From Devosia nitrariae (GTDB lineage: Bacteria; Pseudomonadota; Alphaproteobacteria; Rhizobiales; Devosiaceae), in the NCBI RefSeq assembly GCF_030160115.1, contig NZ_BSNS01000007.1, forward strand, positions 421,501 to 485,500: a DNA stretch of 64,000 bases. Direction: 5' to 3'. Shown here piece by piece: positions 35,332 to 46,014 of the stretch; within the stretch, counting starts at the first letter, position 1, and each line of letters starts with the position of its first letter. Below the pieces are notes generated by a model, which was not told where the DNA came from, searched no databases, and worked only from the letters and a program-made list of their open reading frames with translations. Position numbers and translations under genes: made by a program.

Positions 35332-35424
35332 CAGCGATCTCCCGGTCGATTGGTATCTTAAAAGCACGAGCCGCCCGTCCCGGCAACCGGGCGGGCGGCA
35401 AGACCGTTGCGGCTGGTTTGAAGC

Positions 35425-37422
35425 CTAGAGCTCGCTCCAGTCCGACGAGATCGCGGTGTTTCCCGCGACGGCATGGCCTCGCGCCGGGCGCTGCCGACCC
35501 CCTGGGATCACCCGCATCGCAGCCCGCTCATGCGCTTCACCGGTTTCGGAGAGGGTAAAGACATCGACGATGCGGTCGAGTTCGTTGGCCTGCGCCTCGG
35601 TCTGCTCGATGGCAGCGTTGGTCTCCTCGACGAGCGCGGCGTTGTGCTGGGTCATCTCATCCATCTGCCGGACGGCCACCGTGATCTCCTCGATGGCGGT
35701 CGCCTGCTCGCGGCTCTCATTGGCGATGCCGTCGATCAGCGCGTTGTTGGCGCGAGCCGCCTCGAGCATGGCGGCGAGTTTGCCGGCCGCTTCCGCCACG
35801 AGCCGCGATCCGGAGCCCACTTCATTGGCCGACTGCTCGATCAAGACCTTGACCTCCGAGGAGGCCTCGGCCGCCGACTGCGCCAGGCGCCGGACCTCGA
35901 CGGCGACGACCGCAAAGCCCTTCCCGGCTTCGCCCGCGCGCGCCGCCTCGACCGAGGCATTGAGCGCCAGAAGGTTGGTCTGGAAGGCGATGTCGTCGAT
36001 CATGCCGATAATGTTGGAGATCTTGGCCGACGAAGCGGTGATCCGCTCCATGGCCTCGTTCGCCCGGCCCATCACCACCCCGCCATCCTCAGCGGTGCGG
36101 GTGACCGAAGCGGCATTGCGGTTGGCTTCACCGGCTCGCTCGGCATTGCCGAGCACGGTCGCCGCCAGCTGCTCCATGGCCGCCGAGGTCTCCTCGATGG
36201 TCGCGGCCTGCCGCGTGGTACGCTGCGAGAGGTCGTTGGCGCCCGCCAGGATCTCGCCCGTAGCAGCCTTGACGGCTCGCGACGTGGCGCGGAGCTTCCC
36301 CACCACATCGGTCAGCGTGTCGGCGACGCGGTTCATATCGTCCTTGAGTCTCAGGAACGCGCCGCGATGGTTGCCGGTCATGCGTTGCGTCAGGTCCGTG
36401 CGGGCCAGTGCCGAGAGCACATTGCCCGCTTCCGCCAGCCCCCCGTCGACGCTTTCGAGCAGCGAGTTGAAGTTGGCGGCGATCCGCGCGATGTCCGCGT
36501 CCTCGAACCGGCTCTCGATCCGCCCCGAGAAGTCGCCTTCGATCGAGGCGGCAACCAGCGCGTCGAACTCCTGCTGGAAGGTCTCCATGGTGCGTGCGCG
36601 CTCCGCCGTCAGCCGGGCCCGCGACTGTTCCTCACCGGTCATCTCGCGCATGCGCAGCCCGTTGTCCTTGAAGACCTGCAGCGCATCGGCCATCGCGCCG
36701 ATCTCGTCCTTGCGTCCCGCAAGCGGCACCTCGGTGTCGAGATCGCCGCCGGCGAGCTTTTGCATGCTCTCGGTCAACGCCAGGATCGGCCGGCTGAGCT
36801 TTGCGCCCGCGATATGACCGGCAACAGCAACGCCCGCCCCGAGCCCGACGACGATCGTTGCGCCGATGATCATCAGCATGCGCATCTGGAAGGCTTCCAT
36901 CTCCGCTTTGAGTTCGGCCAGTTTCTCCTGGTCGTCCACGACGACCGCGTCGATCTCGCCCTGATAAGCGCGCCGGTTGGCGCGGTTGGCGTCATTGTTG
37001 CCTTGGGTGTTGGCCTCGGCCGGCGAAACCTCCCGCCCAAGCCGCGCCGTCTCGGCGCGGAAGGCGCGGAACTCCGCGGTGCGGGAGACGACGGCATCGA
37101 ACGCCGCCTGCTGGTCGGCATCAACCAGCGGCCGCCACTCCTCGAGCACGCCGTCGATCTCATCGAGGAAGCGCACCAGGCCTTCGGCGAAAGGGGTCGC
37201 CTGCTCGACAGTCCGCGAAGCATAGATACCACGCGCGTCCATGACCACCGCGGTCACGAACCGGTTGAGACGCTCACCCAGATGCACCCGCTCGGCCACC
37301 TGCTCGAGGCGCTCGACCTTGCTGTGGTATTCAAAGGCTACATAGGCCGCCATGCCGCCGATAAGAACGGCCACCAGGCCCATCAGCACAACGATGGAAT
37401 ATATTCGATTACGGATATTCAC
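35425..37422 (-). CDS. Methyl-accepting chemotaxis protein (four-helix sensor)
   Basis: 665 residues from a GTG at 37422 with GGAG upstream. Two membrane segments (about 8-30 and 183-205) flank a periplasmic, largely helical sensor of about 150 residues. HAMP follows at about 210-260 ([23 protein letters not shown]), with a second HAMP-like stretch near 285-345, then the long cytoplasmic helix pair with the hairpin tip ([25 protein letters not shown]). The C-terminus ends in DWSEL, a variant of the CheR/CheB docking pentapeptide. Ligand unknown. Confidence 0.92.
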   Translation of the reverse strand: MNIRNRIYSIVVLMGLVAVLIGGMAAYVAFEYHSKVERLEQVAERVHLGERLNRFVTAVVMDARGIYASRTVEQATPFAEGLVRFLDEIDGVLEEWRPLVDADQQAAFDAVVSRTAEFRAFRAETARLGREVSPAEANTQGNNDANRANRRAYQGEIDAVVVDDQEKLAELKAEMEAFQMRMLMIIGATIVVGLGAGVAVAGHIAGAKLSRPILALTESMQKLAGGDLDTEVPLAGRKDEIGAMADALQVFKDNGLRMREMTGEEQSRARLTAERARTMETFQQEFDALVAASIEGDFSGRIESRFEDADIARIAANFNSLLESVDGGLAEAGNVLSALARTDLTQRMTGNHRGAFLRLKDDMNRVADTLTDVVGKLRATSRAVKAATGEILAGANDLSQRTTRQAATIEETSAAMEQLAATVLGNAERAGEANRNAASVTRTAEDGGVVMGRANEAMERITASSAKISNIIGMIDDIAFQTNLLALNASVEAARAGEAGKGFAVVAVEVRRLAQSAAEASSEVKVLIEQSANEVGSGSRLVAEAAGKLAAMLEAARANNALIDGIANESREQATAIEEITVAVRQMDEMTQHNAALVEETNAAIEQTEAQANELDRIVDVFTLSETGEAHERAAMRVIPGGRQRPARGHAVAGNTAISSDWSEL

Positions 37423-37808
37423 CTGTCAGCTCCAAATGCCGCCACCACTCCCGCGCCGATTTCGAGGCAACAGCTACCGGCGCGAGAAGTCGCCCGCGCT
37501 GGCATCGACAGTACCGCAAGCGTCTGGAACGGACGGCGCGGAAGGGGCCTCGATTTCGGTGTACGCCACGAATGGATGGCACCGAGTCCATTACTTCTGC
37601 GTCCAGAACTTAATTTAAGCGATTCCCCTTAAGGCTTCATGAACCGTCGACGCCAAGCTCCAAAAAGAAGCGAATAGCGAATAGGGCAGAGAGAACAGTG
37701 CCTGCGAAAATCCATTCGCTATTTCGCTATTCGCTATTCACTATGAAAGCAGTAAGGGGGAAGGGACCGCGGTCCCTTCCCCCTCACCGATTCATCGCTC
37801 TGTCCGCT
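37423..37808. repeat. 386-base gap with an AT-rich inverted repeat and a GC-rich hairpin
   Basis: Between two receptor genes. The part 37669-37684 (AGCGAATAGCGAATAG) is matched in inverted orientation at 37727-37739, where ATTCGCT-like units repeat in tandem (37713-37740). It is followed by a perfect 30-base palindrome at 37755-37784 (AGGGGGAAGGGACCG and its complement), which on the minus strand lies 24 bases past the receptor stop at 37809 and could be a terminator, though no T-run follows it directly. Confidence 0.6.
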
Positions 37809-39902
37809 CTAGAACTCGGACCATTCCTTGTCGATGGCAGCGTTGCCCTGGGTGAGATAGGCGGCAGCCGCGCCCTTGAGCTTCTGCTGCAGCCCGCGCG
37901 CGCCTTCGCTAACCGCTCGCGCAGCCACCTGCACCGGGCCGGGCGCGTGCCGGACCGGCACCTGCTCTTCATCTACGGCAAAGATATCGACGATCTTGTC
38001 GAGCTCGCTCGCCTGCGCCTCGGTCTGCTCGATGGCAGCGTTGGTCTCTTCGACGAGCGCTGCGTTGTGCTGGGTCATCTCGTCCATCTGCCTGACGGCC
38101 GTGTTGACTTCCTCGATGGAGGACGCCTGCTCGCGGCTTTCGGTGGCGATCTCGGAGAGGAGCTCACTGTTGGCGCGCGCCGCGTCCAGCATCGCCTCGA
38201 GCTTGGCGGCCGCGTCCGCCACTAGCTTGCTGCCGCCCTTGACCTCGCCGGCCGACTGCTCGATGAGCGCCTTGACATCGGAAGAGGCGGAAGCCGCCGA
38301 CTGGGCCAGACGCCGCACCTCGACAGCAACGACCGCAAAGCCCTTGCCGGCGTCGCCCGCCCGCGCCGCCTCGACCGAGGCGTTGAGCGCCAGGAGGTTT
38401 GTCTGGAAGGCGATATCGTCGATCATGCCGATGATGTTGGAGATCTTGGCCGATGAAGCGGTGATCCGCTCCATGGCCTCGGTCGCCTCGTGCATCACCT
38501 GCCCGCCTTCCTCGGCAGTGCGCGTCACCTGCGTGGCGTTGACGCTGGCGCCGTTGGCGCGTTCGGCGTTCTGCATCACCGTGGTGGCAAGTTGCTCCAT
38601 GGCCGCCGAGGTCTCTTCGATCGTCGCCGCCTGCTTGGTGGTGCGCTCGGAAAGGTCGTTGGCGCCCGAAAGGATCTCGCCCGTCGCGGTCTTGAGTGCC
38701 CGTGAGGTCGTGCGCAACTGCCCGACGATCTCGGAGAGCTTCTCGGCCACCGCATTGGTGTCGGCCTTGAGGCGCGCAAACGCGCCCTGGTAGTCGCCGT
38801 GCATGCGCTTGGTGAGGTCCGTGTCGGCGAGTGCAGAGAGCACCGTGCCGGTTTCGGTGACGCCGCGGTCGACGGTCTCGACCAGGTTGTTGACCGAATG
38901 CGCAAGGCTGTTGAGCTCGGCATCGGGGAACTCGACGGTCACGCGCTGCGAGAAATCGCCGGCGACCGCCGCGTCGACCACCTGGCCGAAGGCGTTCTGT
39001 AGTTCGCTCATCATGCGCTGGCGGTCTTCCTGGTCCTTGACGATCCGGGCGGCCTCCGCCTCGGTCATCTCGGCTACTTTCTGGCCGTTCTCGCGGAAGA
39101 CCTCCACGGCCCGAGCCATCGAGCCGACCTCATTGCCAAGCGCGGTATAGGGCACTTGCGTTGCATAATCGCCCTCGGCGATCTGCGCCATGGAAGCCGC
39201 GATGCGCGGGATCGGACGGGTGATGAGGCGCGAGGCGAGGAAGCCGAGAGCGCCGAGCACTACTGTCACCACAGCGCCGGCGATGAGAATCAACCCCAGC
39301 GTCTGGGTCGCCACCGCCTCGGCATCGGCCTTGTGCTCGCCGACAAAGATCGCACCCATGATCTCGCCGGACATCTTGACGATGGGCTGCAAGCCCACGA
39401 AGAACATCTCGCCGTTGATCTCGGCTTCGCCCACATAGCGCTCGCCGGCCATCAGCGTGTCGTAGAGAGCGCTGCCCGGTGCGATGACGGTATCGATGGC
39501 CCGCTCACCGGTCGGGGTTTCGAGATTGGTGGTCTTGGTGACGAATTCGCCGGTGGCGGCATCGAGCACGTAGATCGAGGCGTGCTGCTTGGTGACGCGC
39601 GCGACCGAGTCGATGGTCTCATTGTCGTAGAAGGGCGGGATGGCCCAGCTCTGGAAGGCGCCGATCTCGCCCTCCTCGGTCCAGCTCAGCACCGAGCCCG
39701 AGATGCGTCGCTCGAGGATGGTAGACGCCACCTGGACGTTGATCGCCTGCTGGTTGCGGCTCGATTCCACCGAGCTGGCATGGAGATTGATGTAGAGCGT
39801 CGTCGAAACCGCCGCGATCGATGCGATGATCGAGATCAGGACCAGGGCTGCGATGGCCGTGGTCATGCGGATGTTTCCGAAGAATCGCGCGAGCTTTGCC
39901 AA
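37809..39902 (-). CDS. Methyl-accepting chemotaxis protein (single Cache-like sensor)
   Basis: 697 residues from a TTG at 39902 with GGGGGA seven bases upstream. N-terminal membrane helix about 14-37, a periplasmic sensor of about 150 residues with Cache-like features ([48 protein letters not shown]), a second membrane helix about 203-227, HAMP ([23 protein letters not shown]), another HAMP-like segment and the signalling hairpin ([22 protein letters not shown]). It ends in EWSEF, a CheR-docking-like pentapeptide. 386 bases separate it from the next receptor downstream. Confidence 0.92.
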   Translation of the reverse strand: MAKLARFFGNIRMTTAIAALVLISIIASIAAVSTTLYINLHASSVESSRNQQAINVQVASTILERRISGSVLSWTEEGEIGAFQSWAIPPFYDNETIDSVARVTKQHASIYVLDAATGEFVTKTTNLETPTGERAIDTVIAPGSALYDTLMAGERYVGEAEINGEMFFVGLQPIVKMSGEIMGAIFVGEHKADAEAVATQTLGLILIAGAVVTVVLGALGFLASRLITRPIPRIAASMAQIAEGDYATQVPYTALGNEVGSMARAVEVFRENGQKVAEMTEAEAARIVKDQEDRQRMMSELQNAFGQVVDAAVAGDFSQRVTVEFPDAELNSLAHSVNNLVETVDRGVTETGTVLSALADTDLTKRMHGDYQGAFARLKADTNAVAEKLSEIVGQLRTTSRALKTATGEILSGANDLSERTTKQAATIEETSAAMEQLATTVMQNAERANGASVNATQVTRTAEEGGQVMHEATEAMERITASSAKISNIIGMIDDIAFQTNLLALNASVEAARAGDAGKGFAVVAVEVRRLAQSAASASSDVKALIEQSAGEVKGGSKLVADAAAKLEAMLDAARANSELLSEIATESREQASSIEEVNTAVRQMDEMTQHNAALVEETNAAIEQTEAQASELDKIVDIFAVDEEQVPVRHAPGPVQVAARAVSEGARGLQQKLKGAAAAYLTQGNAAIDKEWSEF

Positions 39903-40043
39903 TTGAGTATCCCCCAGGGCTTATTTCAGCGCCGTTGCAAGGGGCTCCTGCCCCAGATCAACAACAAACCTAGCAACTTGAACTTAAGCGAGTGTTATTG
40001 ACGGCGCCGCCTCATGCAGGTGCCGTCCAAAGAAAGAGCTGGC

Positions 40044-42515
40044 TTAGAACTCCGACCATTCCTCTGCGAGCGCCGCATTGCCGTCGGCACGGTAGGCGCC
40101 GGCCTTGCGGGCTTCACGCATCGCAGGCGCCTTTGCCTTTCTGCGTCCGTCGATGGCAAAGATGTCGACGATGCGGTCGAGCTCGCTGGCCTGCTCCTCG
40201 GTCTGCTCGATAGCCGCATTGGTTTGCTCGACGAGCGCGGCGTTGTGCTGGGTCATCTCGTCCATCTGCCGCACCGCGGAGTTGACCTCCTCGATTGCCG
40301 AGGCCTGCTCGTGACTTTGCCGCGCGATGCCACCCATCAGCGTATTGGCTTCGCGCGCGACCGAAAGCATCGCTTCGAGCTTGGAGGCCGCATCGGCAAC
40401 AAGCCGCGAGCCGCCCCTGACCTCGTCTGCCGACTGCTCGATCAGCACCTTGACCTCGGAAGAAGCCTCAGCCGCCGACTGCGCCAGGCGCCGGACCTCG
40501 ACGGCAACCACCGCGAAGCCCTTGCCGGCCTCGCCGGCCCGCGCCGCCTCGACCGAGGCGTTGAGGGCCAACAGGTTTGTCTGGAAGGCGATGTCGTCGA
40601 TCATGCCGATGATGTTGGAGATCTTTGCCGAGGAAGTAGTGATCCGCTCCATGGCTTGCGTTGCCGCTTGCATCACCTGCCCGCCTTCCTCGGCCGTGCG
40701 CGTTACGCCCTCCGCCGCATCGCTGGCGACGCGCGCCTGCCCGGCATTTTCCATCACGGTCGAGGCAAGCTGCTCCATCGCCGCCGAGGTTTCCTCGATG
40801 GTCGCGGCCTGCCTCGTGGTACGCTCGGAGAGATCGTTGGCGCCCGACAGGATCTCGCCGGTCGCAACCTTCAGCGCCCCTGAGGTCGCCTTCAGCTGCC
40901 CAACGATGTCGGCGAGCTTGTCGGCAACCGCGTTGGTGTCTTGCTTGAGGCGCGCGAACGCGCCCTCATAGTCGCCTTCCATACGCACGGTCAGGTTCGT
41001 GTCCGCCAGCGCCGCCAGGACCTCGCCCGTCTCGCCGATGCCGCGATCGACGGTCTCGACCAGGTCATTGACCGAGCGGGCAAGGGCATTGAGTTCCTCG
41101 TCGGCGAATGTCGCTTCGACACGCTGCGAGAAATCCCCTGCGATAGCCGCGTCGACCACCAGCCCGAAGGCGAGCTGCAGCGCCTGCATCATGTCGGTGC
41201 GCTCTGCCTGCCGTGCGATGATCTGGGCCGCCTCGGCCTCGGTCATCTGGTTGACCTTGAGCGCGTTCTCGCGGAACACTTCGACCGTGCGCGCCATGGC
41301 GCCGATCTCATCGGAACGGCGCGCACCCTCAACCTCGATATTGAGATCGCCTTCAGCCAGGGCCTGCATGGTGCCGGTCAGGCGCGAGATCGGCCGGCTG
41401 ATCGAGCGCGCGAAGATGAACCCGCCGAGCGCGGCGAGCGCCAGAAGGCCGCCACCCACGATCAGCATCATGTTGCGCATGTCGGTCACCGGCGCATAGG
41501 CCTCGTCGGCGCCGATGGCCGTGACCACCGCCCAGGTGGTGCCCTTGAACGAGATCGGTTCGGCCGTGACGATCATCTCCATGCCGCGATAATCCGAGGT
41601 CGTCCCGAAACCCTCTGCCCCAGCAAGGGCTGTCTCGACCGTGGGGTTGCGGAACAAAGTCGTCAGCTCGTCGGCCCCATCCGAAAACATGGAATCGGAG
41701 CGCAACAGGAAATCGGCGCCGACGATGAAGGACTCGCCTGTTTCCCCGAGCCCGTCAGTGGTGGCGAGCAGGCCATTGAGCGCTGCCGTCGAGACCGACG
41801 CCGCCAGGATGCCGGCCGGCTTGTTGCGATTGTTGAAGACCGGAGTTGCCATGAAGCTCGCCGGCGCATTGCCCCAGGGCGCGTAGGCGGAAAAGTCGGC
41901 AAACGCCAGCTCGCCGCGCTCGGTCATCGCCATCGCCGCGCGGTAGACCGTGCCGAGCGCCGTGCCCGCCTGGTCCCCGCCGTCGGCGAAATTGCCGCCG
42001 AGATCGTCCTGCTTGCCGACCGAATAGACGAGGTTGCCCGTAAGATCGAAGATGTAGAGGTCGGTGAGACCCGCCGTCTGCAGCTGCTGGCGCAGTTCCG
42101 GGTGCACCCGTTGGTGGGTGAAATCAAAGTAGGAGCGCTTGGCCGATGTCGGCTCGTTGAGGTCCATCCGGGCCCAGCCCGTGTTCGGATTCTCGTCGAT
42201 ATAGGCGGTGCGCAGCGAGGTCTTCGGGTCACCCTCGAACTGCCCCCAGGAGAGCGCCATGTCGCGCACGGCCGCCTGGGTCGTCTCCGAACGGGCCAGG
42301 TCCGTGAGGCGGGCAGCAAGGTCGCCGAAATAGCTCTCGATGACATCGGCGCGGTGGGTGGCGATCGTCTCGATCTGGCGACGCGACAGGTCGACGACGA
42401 TCGACGAACCGATGAGATAGCTCGCAATACCGACGCCCGCGCTGACCAGCAGCGCCGAGCCCACCAGGGCCAGTGGCAGCTTCTGCGCTATTTTGAGACT
42501 GGGCAGAAATTTCAT
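40044..42515 (-). CDS. Methyl-accepting chemotaxis protein (double Cache-like sensor)
   Basis: 823 residues, the longest of the three. N-terminal helix about 13-36, then a large periplasmic sensor of about 310 residues in which two Cache-type units are suggested ([17 protein letters not shown]; later [13 protein letters not shown] and [14 protein letters not shown]). The second membrane helix is about 348-372, then HAMP ([22 protein letters not shown]), a HAMP-like repeat, and the methylation/signalling helices with the [20 protein letters not shown] tip. C-terminus EWSEF. The signalling part is highly similar to the other two receptors, suggesting duplication with sensor exchange. Confidence 0.92.
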   Translation of the reverse strand: MKFLPSLKIAQKLPLALVGSALLVSAGVGIASYLIGSSIVVDLSRRQIETIATHRADVIESYFGDLAARLTDLARSETTQAAVRDMALSWGQFEGDPKTSLRTAYIDENPNTGWARMDLNEPTSAKRSYFDFTHQRVHPELRQQLQTAGLTDLYIFDLTGNLVYSVGKQDDLGGNFADGGDQAGTALGTVYRAAMAMTERGELAFADFSAYAPWGNAPASFMATPVFNNRNKPAGILAASVSTAALNGLLATTDGLGETGESFIVGADFLLRSDSMFSDGADELTTLFRNPTVETALAGAEGFGTTSDYRGMEMIVTAEPISFKGTTWAVVTAIGADEAYAPVTDMRNMMLIVGGGLLALAALGGFIFARSISRPISRLTGTMQALAEGDLNIEVEGARRSDEIGAMARTVEVFRENALKVNQMTEAEAAQIIARQAERTDMMQALQLAFGLVVDAAIAGDFSQRVEATFADEELNALARSVNDLVETVDRGIGETGEVLAALADTNLTVRMEGDYEGAFARLKQDTNAVADKLADIVGQLKATSGALKVATGEILSGANDLSERTTRQAATIEETSAAMEQLASTVMENAGQARVASDAAEGVTRTAEEGGQVMQAATQAMERITTSSAKISNIIGMIDDIAFQTNLLALNASVEAARAGEAGKGFAVVAVEVRRLAQSAAEASSEVKVLIEQSADEVRGGSRLVADAASKLEAMLSVAREANTLMGGIARQSHEQASAIEEVNSAVRQMDEMTQHNAALVEQTNAAIEQTEEQASELDRIVDIFAIDGRRKAKAPAMREARKAGAYRADGNAALAEEWSEF

Positions 42516-42706
42516 GTAAAAGCCCCCAGCTTCCTTGCTGAAGAGCCGCGCGCCCTGCCTGACGGCGGACTATGGAAAGGGGCCGCTTCTGCAGCCCGCG
42601 CGTCGACCCTTCCCCTTAAAAGTCGATCAAATGGAGGCGCGAGCTTACGGGCCGCGTTGTTAATTTCTCCTTACGCGCCCGCTTCGCCTCTGCCGGGCGC
42701 GACAAA

Positions 42707-42734
42707 CGAAAAGGGCCGCCCGCAGGCGGCCCGG
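42707..42734 (-). terminator. Terminator after cheY
   Basis: On the minus strand: stem GGGCCGCC (42732-42725) paired with GGCGGCCC (42720-42713), loop TGCG-like, followed by TTTTCGTTTG. It is 23 bases past the cheY stop and ends the cheD-R-B-Y unit before the receptors. Confidence 0.85.
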
Positions 42735-42756
42735 CCTTGCCTTGATCGGCAGAGGT

Positions 42757-43146
42757 CTACGATAACGCGCCGATCACGGCCTCGATGCGCTTCTTCATCG
42801 TCGAGGCATCGAACGGCTTGATGATGTAGTTGTTGACGCCATGGGATATGGCTTCCTTGACCTGCTCCTTGTCGGAGCGGCCGGTGGCCATGATGAACGG
42901 CATCGCCTGGGTACGCGGATGCTTGCGGATGACCTTCAAGAGCGTCAGCCCGTCGATGTCCTCCATGTTCCAATCGGAAATGATGAGGTCGACATTGGCC
43001 TTTTCGAGCTTGCCGAGCGCGTCCCGACCGCTCTTGGCCTCGATGATCTCCTTGAAGCCCAACTGGGTCAGGATGTACTTGCAGATGCCTCGCATCGACT
43101 GCTGGTCGTCGACGATCAGGACGCTAACTGCGCTGGCTTTGGGCAT
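42757..43146 (-). CDS. cheY: CheY-type response regulator
   Basis: 129-residue single-domain receiver. Phosphorylation site D58 in LIISDWNMED; acidic pair D13-D14 (VDDQQSMR); the conserved Thr/Ser is T in MATGRSDKEQ; K in IIKPFDA. The ...NYIIKPFD end is typical of CheY. It is downstream of cheB by 121 bases and followed by a terminator. One of two CheY proteins here; as in other alphaproteobacteria one may work at the motor and the other as a phosphate sink, but which is which cannot be told. Confidence 0.9.
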   Translation of the reverse strand: MPKASAVSVLIVDDQQSMRGICKYILTQLGFKEIIEAKSGRDALGKLEKANVDLIISDWNMEDIDGLTLLKVIRKHPRTQAMPFIMATGRSDKEQVKEAISHGVNNYIIKPFDASTMKKRIEAVIGALS

Positions 43147-43267
43147 TCTTGCTCACCTCTACGCATACCGGACGTCCGCGTCCGGCAAATTGTGGCTCAA
43201 CTTAGGCAAAATCCGTTACCAATACCTCAATTGGATCAGGGGTATTGCGCCGGACGCCAAACTCCAG

Positions 43268-44314
43268 CTACGCCGCGCTTCTGAGGCGCGAGAGCGCGTT
43301 TGCCAGGCGCGCCGCAATGGCCTCGAGCGGCGCCTGCTCGACGACCGCACCCTCTTCGAACGCGACCCGCGGCATGCCGTAGACGAGGGCCGAGGCCTGG
43401 CTCTGCCCGACGGTATAAGCCCCCGCCTGGCGCATCAGCTTCAACCCCCGCGCGCCGTCCCTGCCCATGCCGGTGAGGATCGCGCCCACCGCCATCGGTC
43501 CTATGGTGCGCGCCACCGATTCAAAGAGAACGTCGACGCTCGGCCGGTGGCCGGAGGCGGGGTCGTCCTGGCCGAGCCGGCACTTGAGCTGGCCCGAGGA
43601 GCGCTCGATACGCAGGTGATAGTCGCCGCGCGCCACATAGGCATGGCCGACCTGAAGCGGCAGCCGGTCTTCGGCCTCGACGACAGTGACGGCCGACAGT
43701 TCGTCGAGCCGCGCGGCGAACCGCGAGGTGAACCCGGCCGGCATATGCTGGGCGATGAGGATCGGCGGACAATCGACCGGCATATCCGAAAGCACGGCCC
43801 GGATGGCCTCGACCCCGCCGGTCGAAGCCCCGATGGCGATGACCGCCCCCGCCGGCGCCGCGGCGGTGCGCACCGCGACCTTGGGCGCCTCGACCCGGCC
43901 GGCCCGGCCGCGCACGTCCGAGCGCGCCGCCGCCCGCACCTTGTCGCGCAGCCCCGCCGCAAAGGCCTCGATGCCGCCCGACAGGTCCGCGCCGGGCTTG
44001 GCGACGAAATCGACCGCGCCGAGCTCGAGAGCAAGGAGCGTCTCGCTCGCGCCCTTCTTGGTCAATGTCGAGACCATGATGACGGGCGTCGGGCGCAGGC
44101 GCATCAGCTTGTCGAGGAAGGCGAGCCCGTTCATGTTGGGCATTTCGATATCGAGGGTGACGACATCGGGATCGAGGGTCCTGATCTTCTCGCGCGCCTC
44201 GATTGGATCTGTGGCGGTGCCCACCACCGTTATGTCGCCGTCCCGCACGAGGGTGCGCGACAGGACCTCGCGGATGAGCGCCGAATCGTCGACGACGAGA
44301 ACCCTGATGCTCAT
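43268..44314 (-). CDS. cheB: Chemotaxis protein-glutamate methylesterase/deamidase
   Basis: 348 residues from the ATG at 44314. Receiver domain with D55 in VVTLDIEMPNMNG; a linker of about 50 residues; then the methylesterase domain with catalytic serine in IGASTGGVEA, histidine in AQHMPAGFTSRFA and a final aspartate (GMGRDGARG). Overlaps cheR by four bases (ATGA at 44311-44314). It removes methyl groups from receptor glutamates, opposing CheR. Confidence 0.95.
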   Translation of the reverse strand: MSIRVLVVDDSALIREVLSRTLVRDGDITVVGTATDPIEAREKIRTLDPDVVTLDIEMPNMNGLAFLDKLMRLRPTPVIMVSTLTKKGASETLLALELGAVDFVAKPGADLSGGIEAFAAGLRDKVRAAARSDVRGRAGRVEAPKVAVRTAAAPAGAVIAIGASTGGVEAIRAVLSDMPVDCPPILIAQHMPAGFTSRFAARLDELSAVTVVEAEDRLPLQVGHAYVARGDYHLRIERSSGQLKCRLGQDDPASGHRPSVDVLFESVARTIGPMAVGAILTGMGRDGARGLKLMRQAGAYTVGQSQASALVYGMPRVAFEEGAVVEQAPLEAIAARLANALSRLRSAA

Positions 44315-45156
44315 GCTGCCACCCGCTTTTCCTTCGCACGCAACTGGTAGATGGTCTTGCCGACCAGCCGGAAGCCGTCGGCGCCGCTCCCGAGGTTTTC
44401 CGAATGCCCGATATAGAGGAAGGCCTCTGGCGCCAGCATCGCGGCGAGGCGCGAAAACAGCGCTCCCTGGGTCGGCTTGTCGAAATAGATGGCAACGTTC
44501 CGGCAGAAGACGGCGTCGAACGGCCCCTTCATCGGCCAAGCGCCGGCGATGAGGTTGAGCGGCTTAAAGGAAATGAGCTCGCGTACGCCCACCGGCACCC
44601 GAATGGTACCGTTGTCGGCGCGCTCGAGGAGGCTCGCGCGCTCGCGCGTGAGCCCATTGAGTTCGGATTCCGGATAGACCCCGCGCGCCGCCTTGCCGAG
44701 AACAGCGGTGTCGATATCGGTGGCAAGAATGCGGAAGTCCCAGCGCTTCAGTTCCGGGAATGCGGCGATCAGGTCGAGCCCGATGGTATAGGGCTCCTGG
44801 CCCGTCGAGCACCCCGCCGACCAGATGCGCAGGCGCGTGCCGCGCGGCTTTTGCGCAATGATGCGCTCGACGTGACCGCGCAGGTGATCGAAATGGTGAT
44901 CCTCGCGATAGAACCGCGTGAGGTTCGTGGTGAGCGCATTGACGAAGTTCTGCGCATCCTCGGGTGAGCCAACCCGCTCGAGATGGTCGAGATAGTCGTC
45001 GAAGCTCTTGAGGCCGAGGGTCCGCACGATCTTGGAGAGACGCGAGATGACCAGCGTGCGCTTGGCATCGCTCAAAGAGATGCCGGCCGCCGCATAGACT
45101 CTGGCCTTGACCCGCGCGAACTCGCGTTCGCTAAGGGAGATTTCCCCCTGTTCCAT
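44311..45156 (-). CDS. cheR: Chemotaxis protein methyltransferase
   Basis: 281 residues from the ATG at 45156. N-terminal helical domain with RTLVISRLSKIVRTLGLKSFDDYLDHL; catalytic domain with TNLTRFYREDHHF, the SAM loop WSAGCSTGQEPYT, and FRILATDIDTAVLGKAARG followed by PFDAVFCRNVAIYF. Methylates receptor glutamates. Expected to dock on receptor pentapeptides such as those seen at the ends of the three receptors. Upstream gap to cheD is 103 bases. Confidence 0.95.
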   Translation of the reverse strand: MEQGEISLSEREFARVKARVYAAAGISLSDAKRTLVISRLSKIVRTLGLKSFDDYLDHLERVGSPEDAQNFVNALTTNLTRFYREDHHFDHLRGHVERIIAQKPRGTRLRIWSAGCSTGQEPYTIGLDLIAAFPELKRWDFRILATDIDTAVLGKAARGVYPESELNGLTRERASLLERADNGTIRVPVGVRELISFKPLNLIAGAWPMKGPFDAVFCRNVAIYFDKPTQGALFSRLAAMLAPEAFLYIGHSENLGSGADGFRLVGKTIYQLRAKEKRVAA

Positions 45157-45259
45157 CGATTGCCCCCGGTTTCGCGGCCCTTCCTGGACCGCCCTTTGTC
45201 TTTTTCGATAGTGACCGCCCCATCGCTTATTTTGCGTAAAGACTTTGGCAGCCGAACAT

Positions 45260-45847
45260 CTAGAACAGTTCGATGTCATCGACTGGCGGTACGGCCGTCC
45301 GCCTGCCGGCGATCGCCAGTTCCTCCTGGGCGATGCTGGCACCGACCGCGCTGTCGAGGCGCTTGACGAAGGCTCGGCCCGAATGCGGCTTGAACAGCAC
45401 CCGGCGCGCGAAGGTGCCGCCGAGGTCTTCGCTGGAGAGGCTATAGCCTTCGGCCTTGAGGAACTCGCGGATGAATTCGATGTTCTTGGCACCAACGTCG
45501 TCGAGCGACGCATTGATCTTGCCGCCGCCGAACACCTTGATCTCGAGATTGGCCTTGCGGCCGGTGCCGCTGGTCAGCACCTTGTTGATGAGCTGTTCCA
45601 TGGCGAAGGCGCCGTAGCGGGCCGACGCCCCATAGCGGTCCTTGGCCGAGCCTGACTGCTCGGCGAGCAGGAAATGGTTCATGCCCCCGACATTGGCCGC
45701 GCGGTCGCGCACGCAGGCCGAAATGCATGACCCAAGAACCGTCGAATAGGTGAGATCCACATCGCTCGATACGTAGCAGTCGCCTTGATGCACAGTTGTC
45801 ACCACGCCGCGATCGAACTCGGGCGGCAAAGATTTCGCGGAAGTCAT
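45260..45847 (-). CDS. cheD: Chemoreceptor glutamine deamidase CheD
   Basis: 195 residues from the ATG at 45847. The catalytic cysteine is C41 in TVLGSCISACV and the histidine is H58 in GGMNHFLL; the downstream ...LEIKVFGGGKIN segment is characteristic. CheD deamidates receptor glutamines and in other systems interacts with CheY-phosphate phosphatases. It starts 167 bases from the divergent CheT-like gene, so their promoters may overlap. Confidence 0.93.
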   Translation of the reverse strand: MTSAKSLPPEFDRGVVTTVHQGDCYVSSDVDLTYSTVLGSCISACVRDRAANVGGMNHFLLAEQSGSAKDRYGASARYGAFAMEQLINKVLTSGTGRKANLEIKVFGGGKINASLDDVGAKNIEFIREFLKAEGYSLSSEDLGGTFARRVLFKPHSGRAFVKRLDSAVGASIAQEELAIAGRRTAVPPVDDIELF

Positions 45848-46014
45848 GTATGGAATTCGTAACCTCACCGAACTTATTGGGCGAGTGTAGGCAGAACCGG
45901 TTAGGGAAACGCTAACCACGCGCGCCATGGCGCAGTTTCATTCCTTGGCCGGCAAGGAGTGTTTTAGATATGGGTCGATAAGGTGAACGGGAACTGGGGC
46001 TCGGGAATTTCTGG

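Noticed and set aside
35473..37632. Plus-strand frame of about 719 codons opposite the first receptor
   Set aside because: Antisense shadow of a well-supported receptor, which carries HAMP and the signalling hairpin.
37713..37740. CRISPR-like array at ATTCGCT units
   Set aside because: Units are about seven to eight bases, with no spacers of uniform length and no cas genes.
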